A DNA stretch of 64,000 nucleotides. It comes from an uncultured Christensenella sp. GTDB lineage: Bacteria > Bacillota > Clostridia > Christensenellales > UBA3700. The DNA is taken from the NCBI GenBank assembly GCA_910577845.1, contig CAJTNA010000001.1, positions 186,001-250,000 of the forward strand, written 5' to 3'. The first letter of the stretch is position 1. Each line of letters opens with the position of its first letter. Both the position numbers and the translations under genes were made by a program. This document shows positions 1 through 7,491 of this stretch, piece by piece. The notes under the pieces are model-generated. The model worked only from the letters and a program-made list of their open reading frames with translations, had not been told where the DNA came from and did not search any database.

Positions 1-1650
1 ATTGAAAAAATTTATCAACCCGAAAAGGATGAAATAACCTTATCAATTCGTGCATTCGGACAAAAATATAACCTTGTAGTATCAGCAAACGCTCAAAATC
101 CAAGGATACATTTGACATCAGTTAAAAAGGAAAATCCAATAACCGCACCATCTTTTTGTATGCATTTGAGAAAATATCTTACAAGCAGTATTATTGAAAA
201 TATTGACATTCTAGGTGAAGATAGAATCATAAACATAACTATTATATCAAAAACAGAGTTAAAAGATACTATAAAATTACACCTAATTGCAGAAATGATG
301 GGTAGATATTCTAACATTTTGCTATTAAACGACAAAATGATAATATCAGACGCAATCAAACAAGCCTCATTTGACGCCGCAACAAAAAGGTGCGTATTGC
401 CGTCTTGTCAATACAAGTTACCTGAACAATCAAAATTACAACCAAGTGATAAAGACGGAATTATAAACTACTTGAATAGCTATAATGGTGGTGGGCTTGC
501 AAAATTTATTTGTAATGGTATAGGCGGAATAAGCCTTATGACTGCTGAAGAAATAATATGTCATAGCAAAATAGACGAAAGTAAATATCCACTTGACGTG
601 GAAAATCTAACTAATAGTATAGATACTTTTTTTAATATTTTCACAAGCGAATTGTACTCACCTTGTTGCAGTATTGACAAAGACGATAACTGCCTTGATT
701 ATTTTGTAACAAGCTATAAAAGTCAGCAGTTATATTATAAAAAATTTGACAACTTATCCTATGCAATTCAAGCATTAACGCTAAAAAAAGACCAAGACGA
801 AAGGCATAGAGAAAAATCAAAACATCTTATAAATGCGATAAAAAAATATCGTAGTCGTAATCAGAAAAAATTGCAAAAAGCCAAAGAAAAATTAACTGAA
901 TGCGACAAAATGAATGATTATAAAAAGTATGGAGAACTAATCACGTCTAACTTATACAAGGTTAAAAAAGGCGATACTATTCTACAATGTGTAGATTATT
1001 ATGACCCAGAAATGAAAACTATTGAGATAGAGTTAAATCCTCAATACTCGCCATCAAAAATCGCACAAGACTATTTTAAAAAGTACAACAAGTTAAAACG
1101 CACTCTTGATATTATCATATCACAAATTAAAGAAACTGAGGAAGATTTAAAATATATTGACACAATAGAACAAACCATAAATAATTGCAATCTAACAGCT
1201 GACTTATTTCAAATTGAACAAGAATTGTTTGCTATAGGTGCAATTAAAAAAATGAAAACAAAAATGGCTAAGTCTGCAAAGGAAGGCAGTCCAATCATTT
1301 ATGAGTACAAAGGATATATTATTGCAGTCGGCAAAAATAATTATCAAAATGACAAACTTACATTTAAAACTGCCAATGGTGGTGACATTTGGTTGCACGC
1401 TTTAGATTATCACGGCTCACACGTAGTTATTTTTACAGACGGCACTACCCCTCAAGACGATGTGATAACCTTCGCAGGAGAGCTATCTGCATTTTACTCT
1501 AACGGAACGGGTTCAGATAAAGTGCCAGTTGATTATACTATGAAAAAATTCGTCAAAAGAAATCCTAACGGCAAGTTAGGTATGGTAACCTATACAAATC
1601 AAAAAACTGCTTATGTAAAACCGCTTGAACATTCAGAGTATAAAAAGTAA
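1..1650 (+). CDS. rqcH: NFACT family protein (RqcH/Rqc2/FbpA-like), 5' end outside window
   Basis: The frame is open from the first base of the window, so the gene starts upstream; the visible ATG at 112 is internal. The first visible residues match the NFACT-N domain (IRAFGQKYNLVVSA, then HLRKYL). A Lys/Glu-rich coiled-coil stretch follows (about 780-1200), then a C-terminal NFACT-R (DUF814) domain with VGKNN, QND, DIWLH and GSHVVI. Family knowledge: bacterial RqcH binds stalled 50S-peptidyl-tRNA complexes and directs C-terminal Ala tailing in ribosome quality control; the older name FbpA refers to fibronectin binding. The usual IPGSHV is DYHGSHV here, a modest deviation. No terminator is evident after the stop. 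Confidence 0.9.
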   Translation: MEKIYQPEKDEITLSIRAFGQKYNLVVSANAQNPRIHLTSVKKENPITAPSFCMHLRKYLTSSIIENIDILGEDRIINITIISKTELKDTIKLHLIAEMMGRYSNILLLNDKMIISDAIKQASFDAATKRCVLPSCQYKLPEQSKLQPSDKDGIINYLNSYNGGGLAKFICNGIGGISLMTAEEIICHSKIDESKYPLDVENLTNSIDTFFNIFTSELYSPCCSIDKDDNCLDYFVTSYKSQQLYYKKFDNLSYAIQALTLKKDQDERHREKSKHLINAIKKYRSRNQKKLQKAKEKLTECDKMNDYKKYGELITSNLYKVKKGDTILQCVDYYDPEMKTIEIELNPQYSPSKIAQDYFKKYNKLKRTLDIIISQIKETEEDLKYIDTIEQTINNCNLTADLFQIEQELFAIGAIKKMKTKMAKSAKEGSPIIYEYKGYIIAVGKNNYQNDKLTFKTANGGDIWLHALDYHGSHVVIFTDGTTPQDDVITFAGELSAFYSNGTGSDKVPVDYTMKKFVKRNPNGKLGMVTYTNQKTAYVKPLEHSEYKK

Positions 1651-1736
1651 AAAGATAATAAAATAAATATAACAAGCACTTTAATAAGGTATTTATAAAA
1701 AAAACAAAAAAAATGCATAAAAGTTAATAAAAATCA

Positions 1737-1765
1737 TTGACAAACTAATATTTATTTGATATACT
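1737..1765 (+). promoter_or_regulatory. Promoter of tRNA-Ser(UGA)
   Basis: TTGACA (1737-1742), a 17-base spacer and TATACT (1760-1765), preceded by TGA (extended -10). The predicted start near 1772 lies seven bases before the mature tRNA. Confidence 0.8.
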
Positions 1766-1778
1766 ACAATAGCGTTAA

Positions 1779-1867
1779 GGAAAGTTGGCCGAGCGGTTTA
1801 AGGCGCTAGTCTTGAAAACTAGTGATGGGTAACACCACCTGGGGTTCGAATCCCTAACTTTCCGCCA
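1779..1867 (+). tRNA. tRNA-Ser, anticodon UGA
   Basis: The acceptor arms GGAAAGT and ACTTTCC pair over seven bases. The anticodon loop is CTTGAAA between CTAGT and ACTAG. A long class II variable arm is present, the T arm contains GGTTCGAATCC, the discriminator is G and CCA is encoded (1865-1867). It has its own promoter and a terminator just downstream. Confidence 0.96.
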
Positions 1868-1872
1868 CCTAA

Positions 1873-1912
1873 AACCTAAATCGAACATCTCGTTTGGTTT
1901 AGGTTATTTTTT
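1873..1912 (+). terminator. Rho-independent terminator after tRNA-Ser
   Basis: The stem AACCTAAA (1873-1880) pairs with TTTAGGTT (1898-1905), followed by a T-rich run to 1912. Confidence 0.75.
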
Positions 1913-1933
1913 AATATTAAGGAGAAAGTGAAA

Positions 1934-2155
1934 ATGCAAATGAAGTTTAATGATTTAATTAAAACTGCTTTTATTGAATATATTAAAAGCCATAATGAGT
2001 TTGAAGGTAAAATTACTGAATTTTCTAATCATATTATTGAAGCTGGTGAGGTATTTTATAGTTTACCAGAAAGCATACAAAATGATTTGTTAAAATTTAT
2101 TTTAAGCGATTTGGCACTTAGTGGTATTAAAGTTGCAATACCATTAAATAATTAA
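1934..2155 (+). CDS. Hypothetical small protein, about 73 aa
   Basis: Family not recognised. AAGGAG at 1919-1924 sits nine bases before the ATG at 1934. An in-frame GTG at 1928 is too close to that site, so 1934 is preferred. The product is mostly helical in appearance, without a signal peptide or membrane segment, and ends in a short hydrophobic stretch (LALSGIKVAIPL). It lies just after a tRNA gene, a usual place for inserted accessory genes. It is followed by a hairpin at 2235. Confidence 0.55.
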   Translation: MQMKFNDLIKTAFIEYIKSHNEFEGKITEFSNHIIEAGEVFYSLPESIQNDLLKFILSDLALSGIKVAIPLNN

Positions 2156-2159
2156 TTTC

Positions 2160-2260
2160 TTAACATTCATCTCGCAAAAGGCTACCCGCTGGAATTGCGG
2201 TGTGTTAGGCTGTTACTGCTAAAGGCAAACAAACCCCGACTGACTATCAGTCGGGTTATT
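2160..2260 (+). terminator. Hairpin-rich 3' region ending in terminator-like stem
   Basis: A locally GC-richer stretch ends in the stem CCCGACTGA (2235-2243), loop CTA, TCAGTCGGG (2247-2255), followed by TTATT. This is probably the terminator of the 73-aa gene. The upstream part (2178-2230) has several short self-complementary segments, but I do not recognise an RNA family. From 2261 to 2482 the sequence is AT-rich and I see nothing in it. Confidence 0.55.
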
Positions 2261-2482
2261 GCATTGCCATTATTTGTCTACTAACTCACCAAAAGAATTG
2301 TTTCAATAAATTGTATTATAAATTACTAAAAATAAATTAAGTGTAATTTATAGAATATATTTTTTAGACAATATACTTACAATAACTTAGCAACTTATAT
2401 TACCTTAGTAAGATAGAAATGTTTGACTATTTTAAATATTGCTACTTTTTAGATTTTAATTTAAAAAGTTATTATAAAATTA

Positions 2483-2511
2483 TTGCATTTAAAATATTAA
2501 TATGTTATACT
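2483..2511 (+). promoter_or_regulatory. Promoter of the structured leader/ncRNA
   Basis: TTGCAT (2483-2488), 17-base spacer, TATACT (2506-2511), with TG two bases upstream (extended -10). The predicted start is near G2518, exactly the 5' base of the long outer stem. Confidence 0.75.
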
Positions 2512-2517
2512 AACTAT

Positions 2518-2736
2518 GCCAAACAAGTTATATGCCCTAATTAGGAGTGCGGGCTTTTTTTAATTATTTTAAATTATTCGAATGGGTATATCCTGTTTTA
2601 AAAACGTTCATATTATGAATTTGGTAAAAAGCAAATTCCAATATGTGGACGTTTTTACCCGCACTGCATATATACTTGTTTGGCGACAGTCGGAGTTTGC
2701 GTTTTTCGTGCGTTGACTTCGGTTGACGCATTTTTT
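2518..2736 (+). ncRNA. Structured leader or ncRNA, candidate orphan attenuator/riboswitch
   Basis: The outer stem pairs 2518-2535 (GCCAAACAAGTTATATGC) with 2666-2684. A small palindrome CCTAATTAGG lies at 2536-2545. AGTGCGGG (2546-2553) pairs with CCCGCACT (2658-2665). An apical hairpin pairs about 2601-2622 with 2633-2655. A terminator follows: TGCGTTGAC (2709-2717), TTCG loop, GTTGACGCA (2722-2730), six T. An alternative stem pairs 2687-2701 with 2711-2725 (14 of 15 positions, counting G-U) and cannot coexist with the terminator. The ribosome-binding site ACGGAGG of the next gene begins six bases after the T run. Promoter, folded domain, competing antiterminator and terminator, then gene, is the layout of a riboswitch or attenuator. 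A free-standing sRNA is the alternative. No known Rfam class is recognised. Confidence 0.65.
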
Positions 2737-2753
2737 ATTTTACGGAGGTTTAT

Positions 2754-3254
2754 ATGAAAAAATTAGCAAGTTTTCTATTAATATTACTGTTTATGCTCAC
2801 ATTGGCTGGATGTGAGGCTGTTGATTGTGCAACTTGCAATGATACTCAAAAGATTGAATGTAATATATGCGACGGACTAGGTCAGGAAAAATGTGTTGTT
2901 TGCAATGGAAGCAGTAAGGTTGATTGTTTTTATTGTGACACCAGTGGAAGAGTTACTTGCTCTATATGTTTAGGTTTAGGTAAAAAAAATTGCACCTCTT
3001 GCAATGGTACTGGCTCAATAAAAACTTACGATTCAAAAACTGGCAAATGGACTTATAAAACTTGCACTATATGCTCTGGTAGTGGGAGAAAGTTTTGTAC
3101 ATATTGCGGTGGGATGGGAACTAATAAGTGCACATGTTCATTAGGCAAAAGAAATTGTACTCAATGCACAAGTGGAAAAATTATTTGTGAAAATTGCAAT
3201 GGAACAGGAAAGCAGAAATGCAAAGATTGTATAAAAAGAACGGAACTTTATTAA
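2754..3254 (+). CDS. Cys-rich lipoprotein with DnaJ zinc-finger-like repeats
   Basis: 166 aa. A signal peptide ends in the lipobox LAGC (about residues 17-20), so the protein is probably a lipid-anchored surface protein. The rest is a run of CxxC or CxxCxGxG-like repeats (CNICDGLG, CVVCNGSS, CSICLGLG, CTSCNGTG, CTICSGSG, CENCNGTG), like the zinc-binding central domain of DnaJ but repeated about nine times. Each pair of repeats could bind one zinc ion; this is inferred from the DnaJ family. No J domain or other catalytic part is present. The ribosome-binding site is ACGGAGG. It follows the structured leader directly, so it is probably controlled by it. Function unknown. Confidence 0.8.
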   Translation: MKKLASFLLILLFMLTLAGCEAVDCATCNDTQKIECNICDGLGQEKCVVCNGSSKVDCFYCDTSGRVTCSICLGLGKKNCTSCNGTGSIKTYDSKTGKWTYKTCTICSGSGRKFCTYCGGMGTNKCTCSLGKRNCTQCTSGKIICENCNGTGKQKCKDCIKRTELY

Positions 3255-3330
3255 CAAGGACATTTATATCCAATTTTATACATGAGAATAGAATAGTAAA
3301 TTTAAATTAGGCGTAGAATATTCGATTTAG

Positions 3331-3348
3331 GTTTCAACCTTTCCGCCA
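3331..3348 (+). other. tRNA 3'-end-like fragment
   Basis: GTTTCAACCTTTCCGCCA ends with the same ten bases (CTTTCCGCCA, 3339-3348) as tRNA-Ser at 1858-1867. It may be a duplicated tRNA 3' end (an att-like scar) bounding the 1868-3330 segment, or chance. Confidence 0.3.
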
Positions 3349-3354
3349 ATAATA

Positions 3355-3398
3355 AATAATACGAACCCGTTTTAACAAAGTGGTTCGTATTATTTTTT
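3355..3398 (+). terminator. Rho-independent terminator
   Basis: AATAATACGAACC (3355-3367) pairs with GGTTCGTATTATT (3382-3394), followed by T-rich sequence. The stem is long and perfect. It probably ends the lipoprotein transcript. Confidence 0.8.
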
Positions 3399-3442
3399 GC
3401 TAAATTAAAAATTCAATTTTAAGTCTTAGTATTTATCTATGA

Positions 3443-3877
3443 AAGCGTGCAAACAGCACTATTCTCGTTTTATTTTATCAAACACGCACCATTACGTTAT
3501 TACCAGTTGATTATACGGAAAATTGGGACTTGTTTGAACGCCAAAATATGGCACAAAAAATCATTTCAGCAATAAATTTTGTTTCATCTGCTCTTGTGGC
3601 TGTGTTAGATAATTCAATTATAGGCTTTGAACTTTTAGGGAATTCTCTTTTTGGAAAAGATATGCAATATATTGATTTAGCTGAACTTTATGTTACTGAA
3701 CCTTTCCGTAGATGTGGGATAGGTAAAATGCTTTTTGAGCAAATATGTGTTAAGGCTAAACAATTTGGAGCAAAAAAGCTTTACATTTCAGCTCATTCAG
3801 CGGAGGAAAGTATAAACAGCAGAATAAAAAATCTATATACAACTATTAAATTACCCGTTGCAACAAACAACGGGTAA
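3443..3877 (+). pseudogene. GNAT acetyltransferase remnant, truncated at both ends
   Basis: The frame is open from 3443, but the first possible start is TTG at 3530, with no ribosome-binding site. The middle has the GNAT acetyl-CoA motif (ELYVTEPFRRCGIGKMLFEQ) and a following helix (KAKQFGAKKLYISAHSAEESIN). The C-terminal strand and helix (YKKLGF type) are missing. Instead, the reading frame runs into a perfect terminator hairpin whose stem encodes the last residues. The upstream in-frame text (about 3470-3529) resembles the acetyltransferase N-terminal half but has no start codon. This points to decay of a formerly longer gene. Confidence 0.65.
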
Positions 3878-3882
3878 TTTTT
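3848..3882 (+). terminator. Strong hairpin terminator overlapping the GNAT remnant
   Basis: AAATTACCCGTTG (3848-3860), seven-base loop, CAACGGGTAATTT (3868-3880), then T. The stop codon of the GNAT frame lies inside the stem. Confidence 0.85.
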
Positions 3883-4021
3883 ATCATATTTTAATAGTTT
3901 ATTTTTTTCAAATCCTTAGATAATAAATTATATTAAATTAATAGTTGATATGATAAATATTTTCAATAATATTATATCTTAATTTAAATAAAATTTTTAA
4001 TTTAGCCATCAAAAAATAGTT

Positions 4022-4972
4022 TTAAAATACTTTATTCGCATTTTTCTTTAAATCATTATACTTTGCTCTACTCTCAATATCACCAAATAAAGTTGCTTGA
4101 TTAATACCTAATTTATCAAGTTCGTCAACAATTTTTTGTTTACATTGTTTTGGAATAACAAAACTATATATTTTATATTCATCGTTATTGTTGTACAATT
4201 CTGAATTTAGTCCAAATATAGCAAAAAGTCCATTTTGTTTTTGCAATCTATCATTATTTATTAATGGACGAACTATAAACGTACTAAAAATATCTTTTGG
4301 ATTTGTTCTATAGTTCAAAAAAGCTGTTCGTTCTCTGCTAACTTCAGAAATATATTTTTGAAACACATTAACATTATTAGTTTTTAATTGCTTAATGCAG
4401 TCATTATCCAACTTTTGATTATTGTTATCCAGCTGGTGTTCAAGAAATTTTGCCAACATATTTTTTTCTTCATCATCCAATTTAGCAAGGCACGACAACA
4501 ACAATGCTCTGTCGCTTTCAAAAGATAAAATGTTCTTTTTGCGAGTGGCAATAACAAAAAACTGACCATCTTTTTCATCATGTTGATAACTTATTGTTTT
4601 AGTTGAATAATCTGCACTAGCAAACCACAATGCAACTAGTGGATTAGTTGTCAAGTCTAACAATCTAGTCGGATATGTATAATGTTGCATTTTTGCTAAT
4701 TGACTCAATGCGGATAAGCCAACAAATTCGTTTGGAAAATATGTTAAAGCATCAAAATAAGCCTCTTTTTCATTTGCATTTCTAAATACACTTGGTGTTA
4801 AACAAGTTTCATATATTTGCTTTTCTCCCCTGTAAAAGAAATTATAATTATTTTTATCAATTGAACTTTCATATTTATTTAAAAGCTTTAAAATGTTAGT
4901 ATCACAAATAGGTTCGTTAATTTTTTTTACAATACTTGACCAAGAATTTCTCATACCCAAATTATTTCTCAT
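4022..4972 (-). CDS. FRG domain-containing protein
   Basis: 316 aa. The FRG domain (PF08867) is recognisable from FFYRGE near residue 46, SVFR, then SQLAKMQHYTYPTRLLDLT and NPLVALWFAS (about 95-120), with FIVRPL later. The family is widespread in accessory regions and near prophages; its biochemical activity is not established to my knowledge. The start ATG is preceded by AGGAG. A 94-aa gene lies 75 bases upstream on the same strand with a promoter in front, so the two are probably cotranscribed. I see no signal peptide or membrane segment. Flanking genes are decayed or accessory, so a defence or selfish role is possible but only inferred. Confidence 0.8.
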   Translation of the reverse strand: MRNNLGMRNSWSSIVKKINEPICDTNILKLLNKYESSIDKNNYNFFYRGEKQIYETCLTPSVFRNANEKEAYFDALTYFPNEFVGLSALSQLAKMQHYTYPTRLLDLTTNPLVALWFASADYSTKTISYQHDEKDGQFFVIATRKKNILSFESDRALLLSCLAKLDDEEKNMLAKFLEHQLDNNNQKLDNDCIKQLKTNNVNVFQKYISEVSRERTAFLNYRTNPKDIFSTFIVRPLINNDRLQKQNGLFAIFGLNSELYNNNDEYKIYSFVIPKQCKQKIVDELDKLGINQATLFGDIESRAKYNDLKKNANKVF

Positions 4973-5047
4973 TGGTTTCTCCTATAAATTCAAAACATTT
5001 TTTTTGTTATTGTACAACATCTCATATAAATATTAATATTCATTTTT

Positions 5048-5332
5048 TTAAGTAACTTTAAATATTTCCTTTGTATCTTTTTCATTGGCGTCTATAAAAT
5101 CAATTAATAATCTTTCATTTGAATGTTGAGAAATAAAATCAAATATATCTTTATTCAAATTAAATATAGTGTCTTCTTCTATTTTTTCTATATCTGAAAC
5201 TTTATTATTTTCTAAATCAAAACAAATATAAATAAATTCGTCATCAAATTTCACATTTGATTCAATATAAAATTTACAACTATACTTTTTGTTCTCTACT
5301 ATCATTTCTTTTACACTTCCGTAAAATTGCAT
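5048..5332 (-). CDS. Hypothetical protein, FRG operon partner
   Basis: 94 aa, family not recognised. The ATG at 5332 is chosen because GGAGG (5341-5345 complement) lies eight bases upstream; an earlier in-frame TTG would contain that site. The product is acidic, cytosolic in appearance, with alternating strands and helices (SVKEMIVENKKYSCKFYIES, then ERLLIDFIDANEKDTKEIF). It stands directly upstream of the FRG gene, so it may be an accessory or antidote partner; that is inferred only from position. Confidence 0.6.
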   Translation of the reverse strand: MQFYGSVKEMIVENKKYSCKFYIESNVKFDDEFIYICFDLENNKVSDIEKIEEDTIFNLNKDIFDFISQHSNERLLIDFIDANEKDTKEIFKVT

Positions 5333-5393
5333 TAAATTTTCCTCCAACTTTGTAAATCTTCCTAATTATTAAATATTTAAATTTAATAATTTT

Positions 5394-5422
5394 AATATAT
5401 CATTTATATTTGAATTTGTCAA
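5394..5422 (-). promoter_or_regulatory. Promoter of the FRG gene pair
   Basis: On the minus strand: TTGACA (5422-5417), 17-base spacer ending TGA, TATATT (5399-5394). The start is near 5387, which leaves a leader of about 55 bases. Confidence 0.7.
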
Positions 5423-5964
5423 TAGTTAAAAAAAATTCTAGCTTTCACTTTTATTAGAACAAATAATATAGTGCATATTTGACAATTGTATACTTTTTTG
5501 ATATAATTATTTTGATAAATATCAAATGAAAATATAGAAAAATAGATAATTTTTATTGAAAAAATTATTAAATCAATGAATATGTTGCACATATTGTTGC
5601 AAAGTGCCATTGATGTAATGATGACCGTGAATTACAAAACTGGTATATGAAATATTGCTATATATAAAAATTTAATTATTGATAATTTTTTTATAGTAGC
5701 GATTTGTTGGTGAAATACTTCCAAATTTTATTAATTACTGATTCCATATTGCAATATATGGTGATTACTCAAAATATACTAGTAAACCTCTAAAAAACTT
5801 TATTTATAAAAGTAATAATAGTCACGATATATTTTTTATGATAATTTAAATAAAGCTATTGAAAAACTATATTTTAAAATTCAAAAGCAAACTAGTCTGC
5901 TTAAATTTATATTGAATTTAACAAACTATAAACGAACACGATTTAATGAGGTTATTTTGACTAT
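5423..5964. other. AT-rich intergenic region, no gene seen
   Basis: About 540 bases of AT-rich sequence between divergent genes. Short open frames on the minus strand have no ribosome-binding site or protein-like composition. No clear terminator or repeat was found. Confidence 0.5.
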
Positions 5965-6567
5965 ATGAAAAATACAAAATTGTTTATTTTAGCTATATGC
6001 ACTATATTGGTTTTAGTTTTGTTAAGTTTTATATTATACATATTCATTCTGACACCTAAAGCTGACAAAATAAAAAGCAATGATTTACCAAATAGCTACT
6101 TTATATCGCAATTTACTTACATTGATTATCAAGAACATAATGATTGCTCTGCTTACGCAACTGCATATGTTTTGCGATATTTAGGTGAAAATATAAAAGG
6201 CACAGAACTTTATTCTCAAATGAAACGGAATTTTTCAATTATGACAGCTCATAGCATTGTAAAAGCTGTCAAAAATCGGGGCTATTCTGCAAAAGCTTAT
6301 CACGGAAGTATTGATTCATTAAAACAAAGACTCACCCAAGGCACGCCAATAATTTGTTTTATACGCAATCAAAATGATACTCATTATGTTGTAGTAGTTG
6401 GTTATGACAATGATTACATTTATATGGTTGATTCTATCAAAAATAATGCCAATGTGGAAGTGACAAATTTATTTAATCGTAAAGAAAGCATAGCTGACTT
6501 TGAAATGTTGTGGAACACAAATTTATACTTTGTAAACAATATTTTTATAATTATAAATAATTGCTAA
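5965..6567 (+). CDS. Membrane-anchored C39-like cysteine peptidase
   Basis: 200 aa. An N-terminal uncleaved membrane anchor (LFILAICTILVLVLLSFILY, about residues 5-24) is followed by an outward-facing papain-like domain. The catalytic Cys is in NDCSAYATAYVLRYLG (near 66-80), the His in DTHYVVVVGYDND, and the third residue is probably the Asp in YMVDSI. This matches the peptidase C39-like family (Peptidase_C39_2), which includes bacteriocin-leader processing and housekeeping peptidases. No ABC exporter domain or leader peptide gene is nearby. A weak GAGGT lies 13 bases before the ATG. Confidence 0.75.
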   Translation: MKNTKLFILAICTILVLVLLSFILYIFILTPKADKIKSNDLPNSYFISQFTYIDYQEHNDCSAYATAYVLRYLGENIKGTELYSQMKRNFSIMTAHSIVKAVKNRGYSAKAYHGSIDSLKQRLTQGTPIICFIRNQNDTHYVVVVGYDNDYIYMVDSIKNNANVEVTNLFNRKESIADFEMLWNTNLYFVNNIFIIINNC

Positions 6568-6714
6568 AATACACATTTTACAAAATAATGAATACTATTT
6601 AGCTTTTATTCTCAAAATAATACAACTTATAGCGAGGTAGTGTATTGATTATACTTTAAATGAAAATACAAATTAATAAAGCAAGATATTATTAAGTATA
6701 CGACAAAAAATCCA

Positions 6715-7209
6715 GTGCAAATTGTTTGTGAAATGATGAAAAAAGATTTTATTAATATTCACGGACCAGAACATCATTTTTTAGATGGTGCAGTGTTTTT
6801 AGTCGCATATAACAATGCTGTGGGAAAAATTGATATTGACAAAAGTTTGGATACACTTGAGAAACGTACTATAAATATGCCTGGTGCTATGTGTGCATAT
6901 TGGGGCGTTTGCGGTGCTGTAGCTTCTGTTGCATCGGCTTTGTCAATAGTACACGGGACTCAACCTTTGAGTACAGATGAATATTATAAACATAATATGG
7001 AATATACATCTGTTGTTTTAAACAAAATGAGTAAAATCGGCGGAGCTCGTTGCTGTAAACGCAATGCTTTTCTTTCACTATCATACGCAGTAGAATTTGT
7101 AAAAGAAAAATACAATGTTCATATGGAATGTGAAAATCCTCAATGTGATTTTTCCGCAAAAAATGCTCAATGTCTAAATTTAAAATGTCCGTTTTATAAA
7201 CAACAATGA
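6715..7209 (+). CDS. DUF5714 domain protein, 5' end probably degraded
   Basis: 164 aa from a GTG at 6715. The sequence matches DUF5714: HGPEHHFLDGAVFLVAYNN, then WGVCGAVASV, CCKRNAFLSLSYAVEFV and a C-terminal Cys cluster (CENPQCDF, CLNLKCPFY). The family often occurs with or fused to methyltransferases; its function is unknown. In-frame residues continue upstream of the GTG (IIKYTTKNPVQIVCEMM), where related proteins have their normal N-terminus, but there is no start codon before the stop at 6661. A GAGGT site near 6632 leads into another frame. The gene probably lost its start by a frameshift and may no longer work. Confidence 0.6.
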   Translation: MQIVCEMMKKDFINIHGPEHHFLDGAVFLVAYNNAVGKIDIDKSLDTLEKRTINMPGAMCAYWGVCGAVASVASALSIVHGTQPLSTDEYYKHNMEYTSVVLNKMSKIGGARCCKRNAFLSLSYAVEFVKEKYNVHMECENPQCDFSAKNAQCLNLKCPFYKQQ

Positions 7210-7269
7210 TTAGATATTTTAATTAAGACAGGTGTATGTTCCAATTAATAAACATAATTCTATAAATAC

Positions 7270-7491
7270 TTGTTACAAAAGTTAATAGCTTACAAATACC
7301 CTAGGAGATATAACTATTTTATGAATTGGTTTAACTATTACGGTCTCATAATTGTTGCAATTATGATGATACTTAATATCGTTTATGCAATTGTTTTTAA
7401 AGACAATAACGATATTAAATATAACAATAAAATAGCAGTAATTTTAGAACAAATAGGTAGATATGCTTGGAATGACGTGGTTGTTAGATAA
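7270..7491 (+). pseudogene. Truncated membrane protein remnant
   Basis: The frame begins with a TTG lacking a ribosome-binding site. The residues (YPRRYNYFMNWFNYYG, one membrane helix LIIVAIMMILNIVYAIVF, then ILEQIGRYA) look like the first part of a multi-pass membrane protein seen in Firmicutes that should continue for two or more further helices. After RYA the frame enters sequence belonging to a different gene (a serine hydrolase fragment) and stops. This looks like a deletion junction near 7460-7470. Confidence 0.55.

Noticed and set aside
2518..2684. 6S RNA
   Set aside because: It has a long closing stem and its own promoter, but the bubble is on one side only (about 47 bases against one), unlike the symmetric open bubble of 6S. 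A terminator with a competing antiterminator before a gene fits a leader better.
2518..2684. MITE with terminal inverted repeats
   Set aside because: The inverted repeat starts exactly at the predicted transcription start and is followed by a terminator and ribosome-binding site. No target duplication was seen. It is still not excluded without a genome search.
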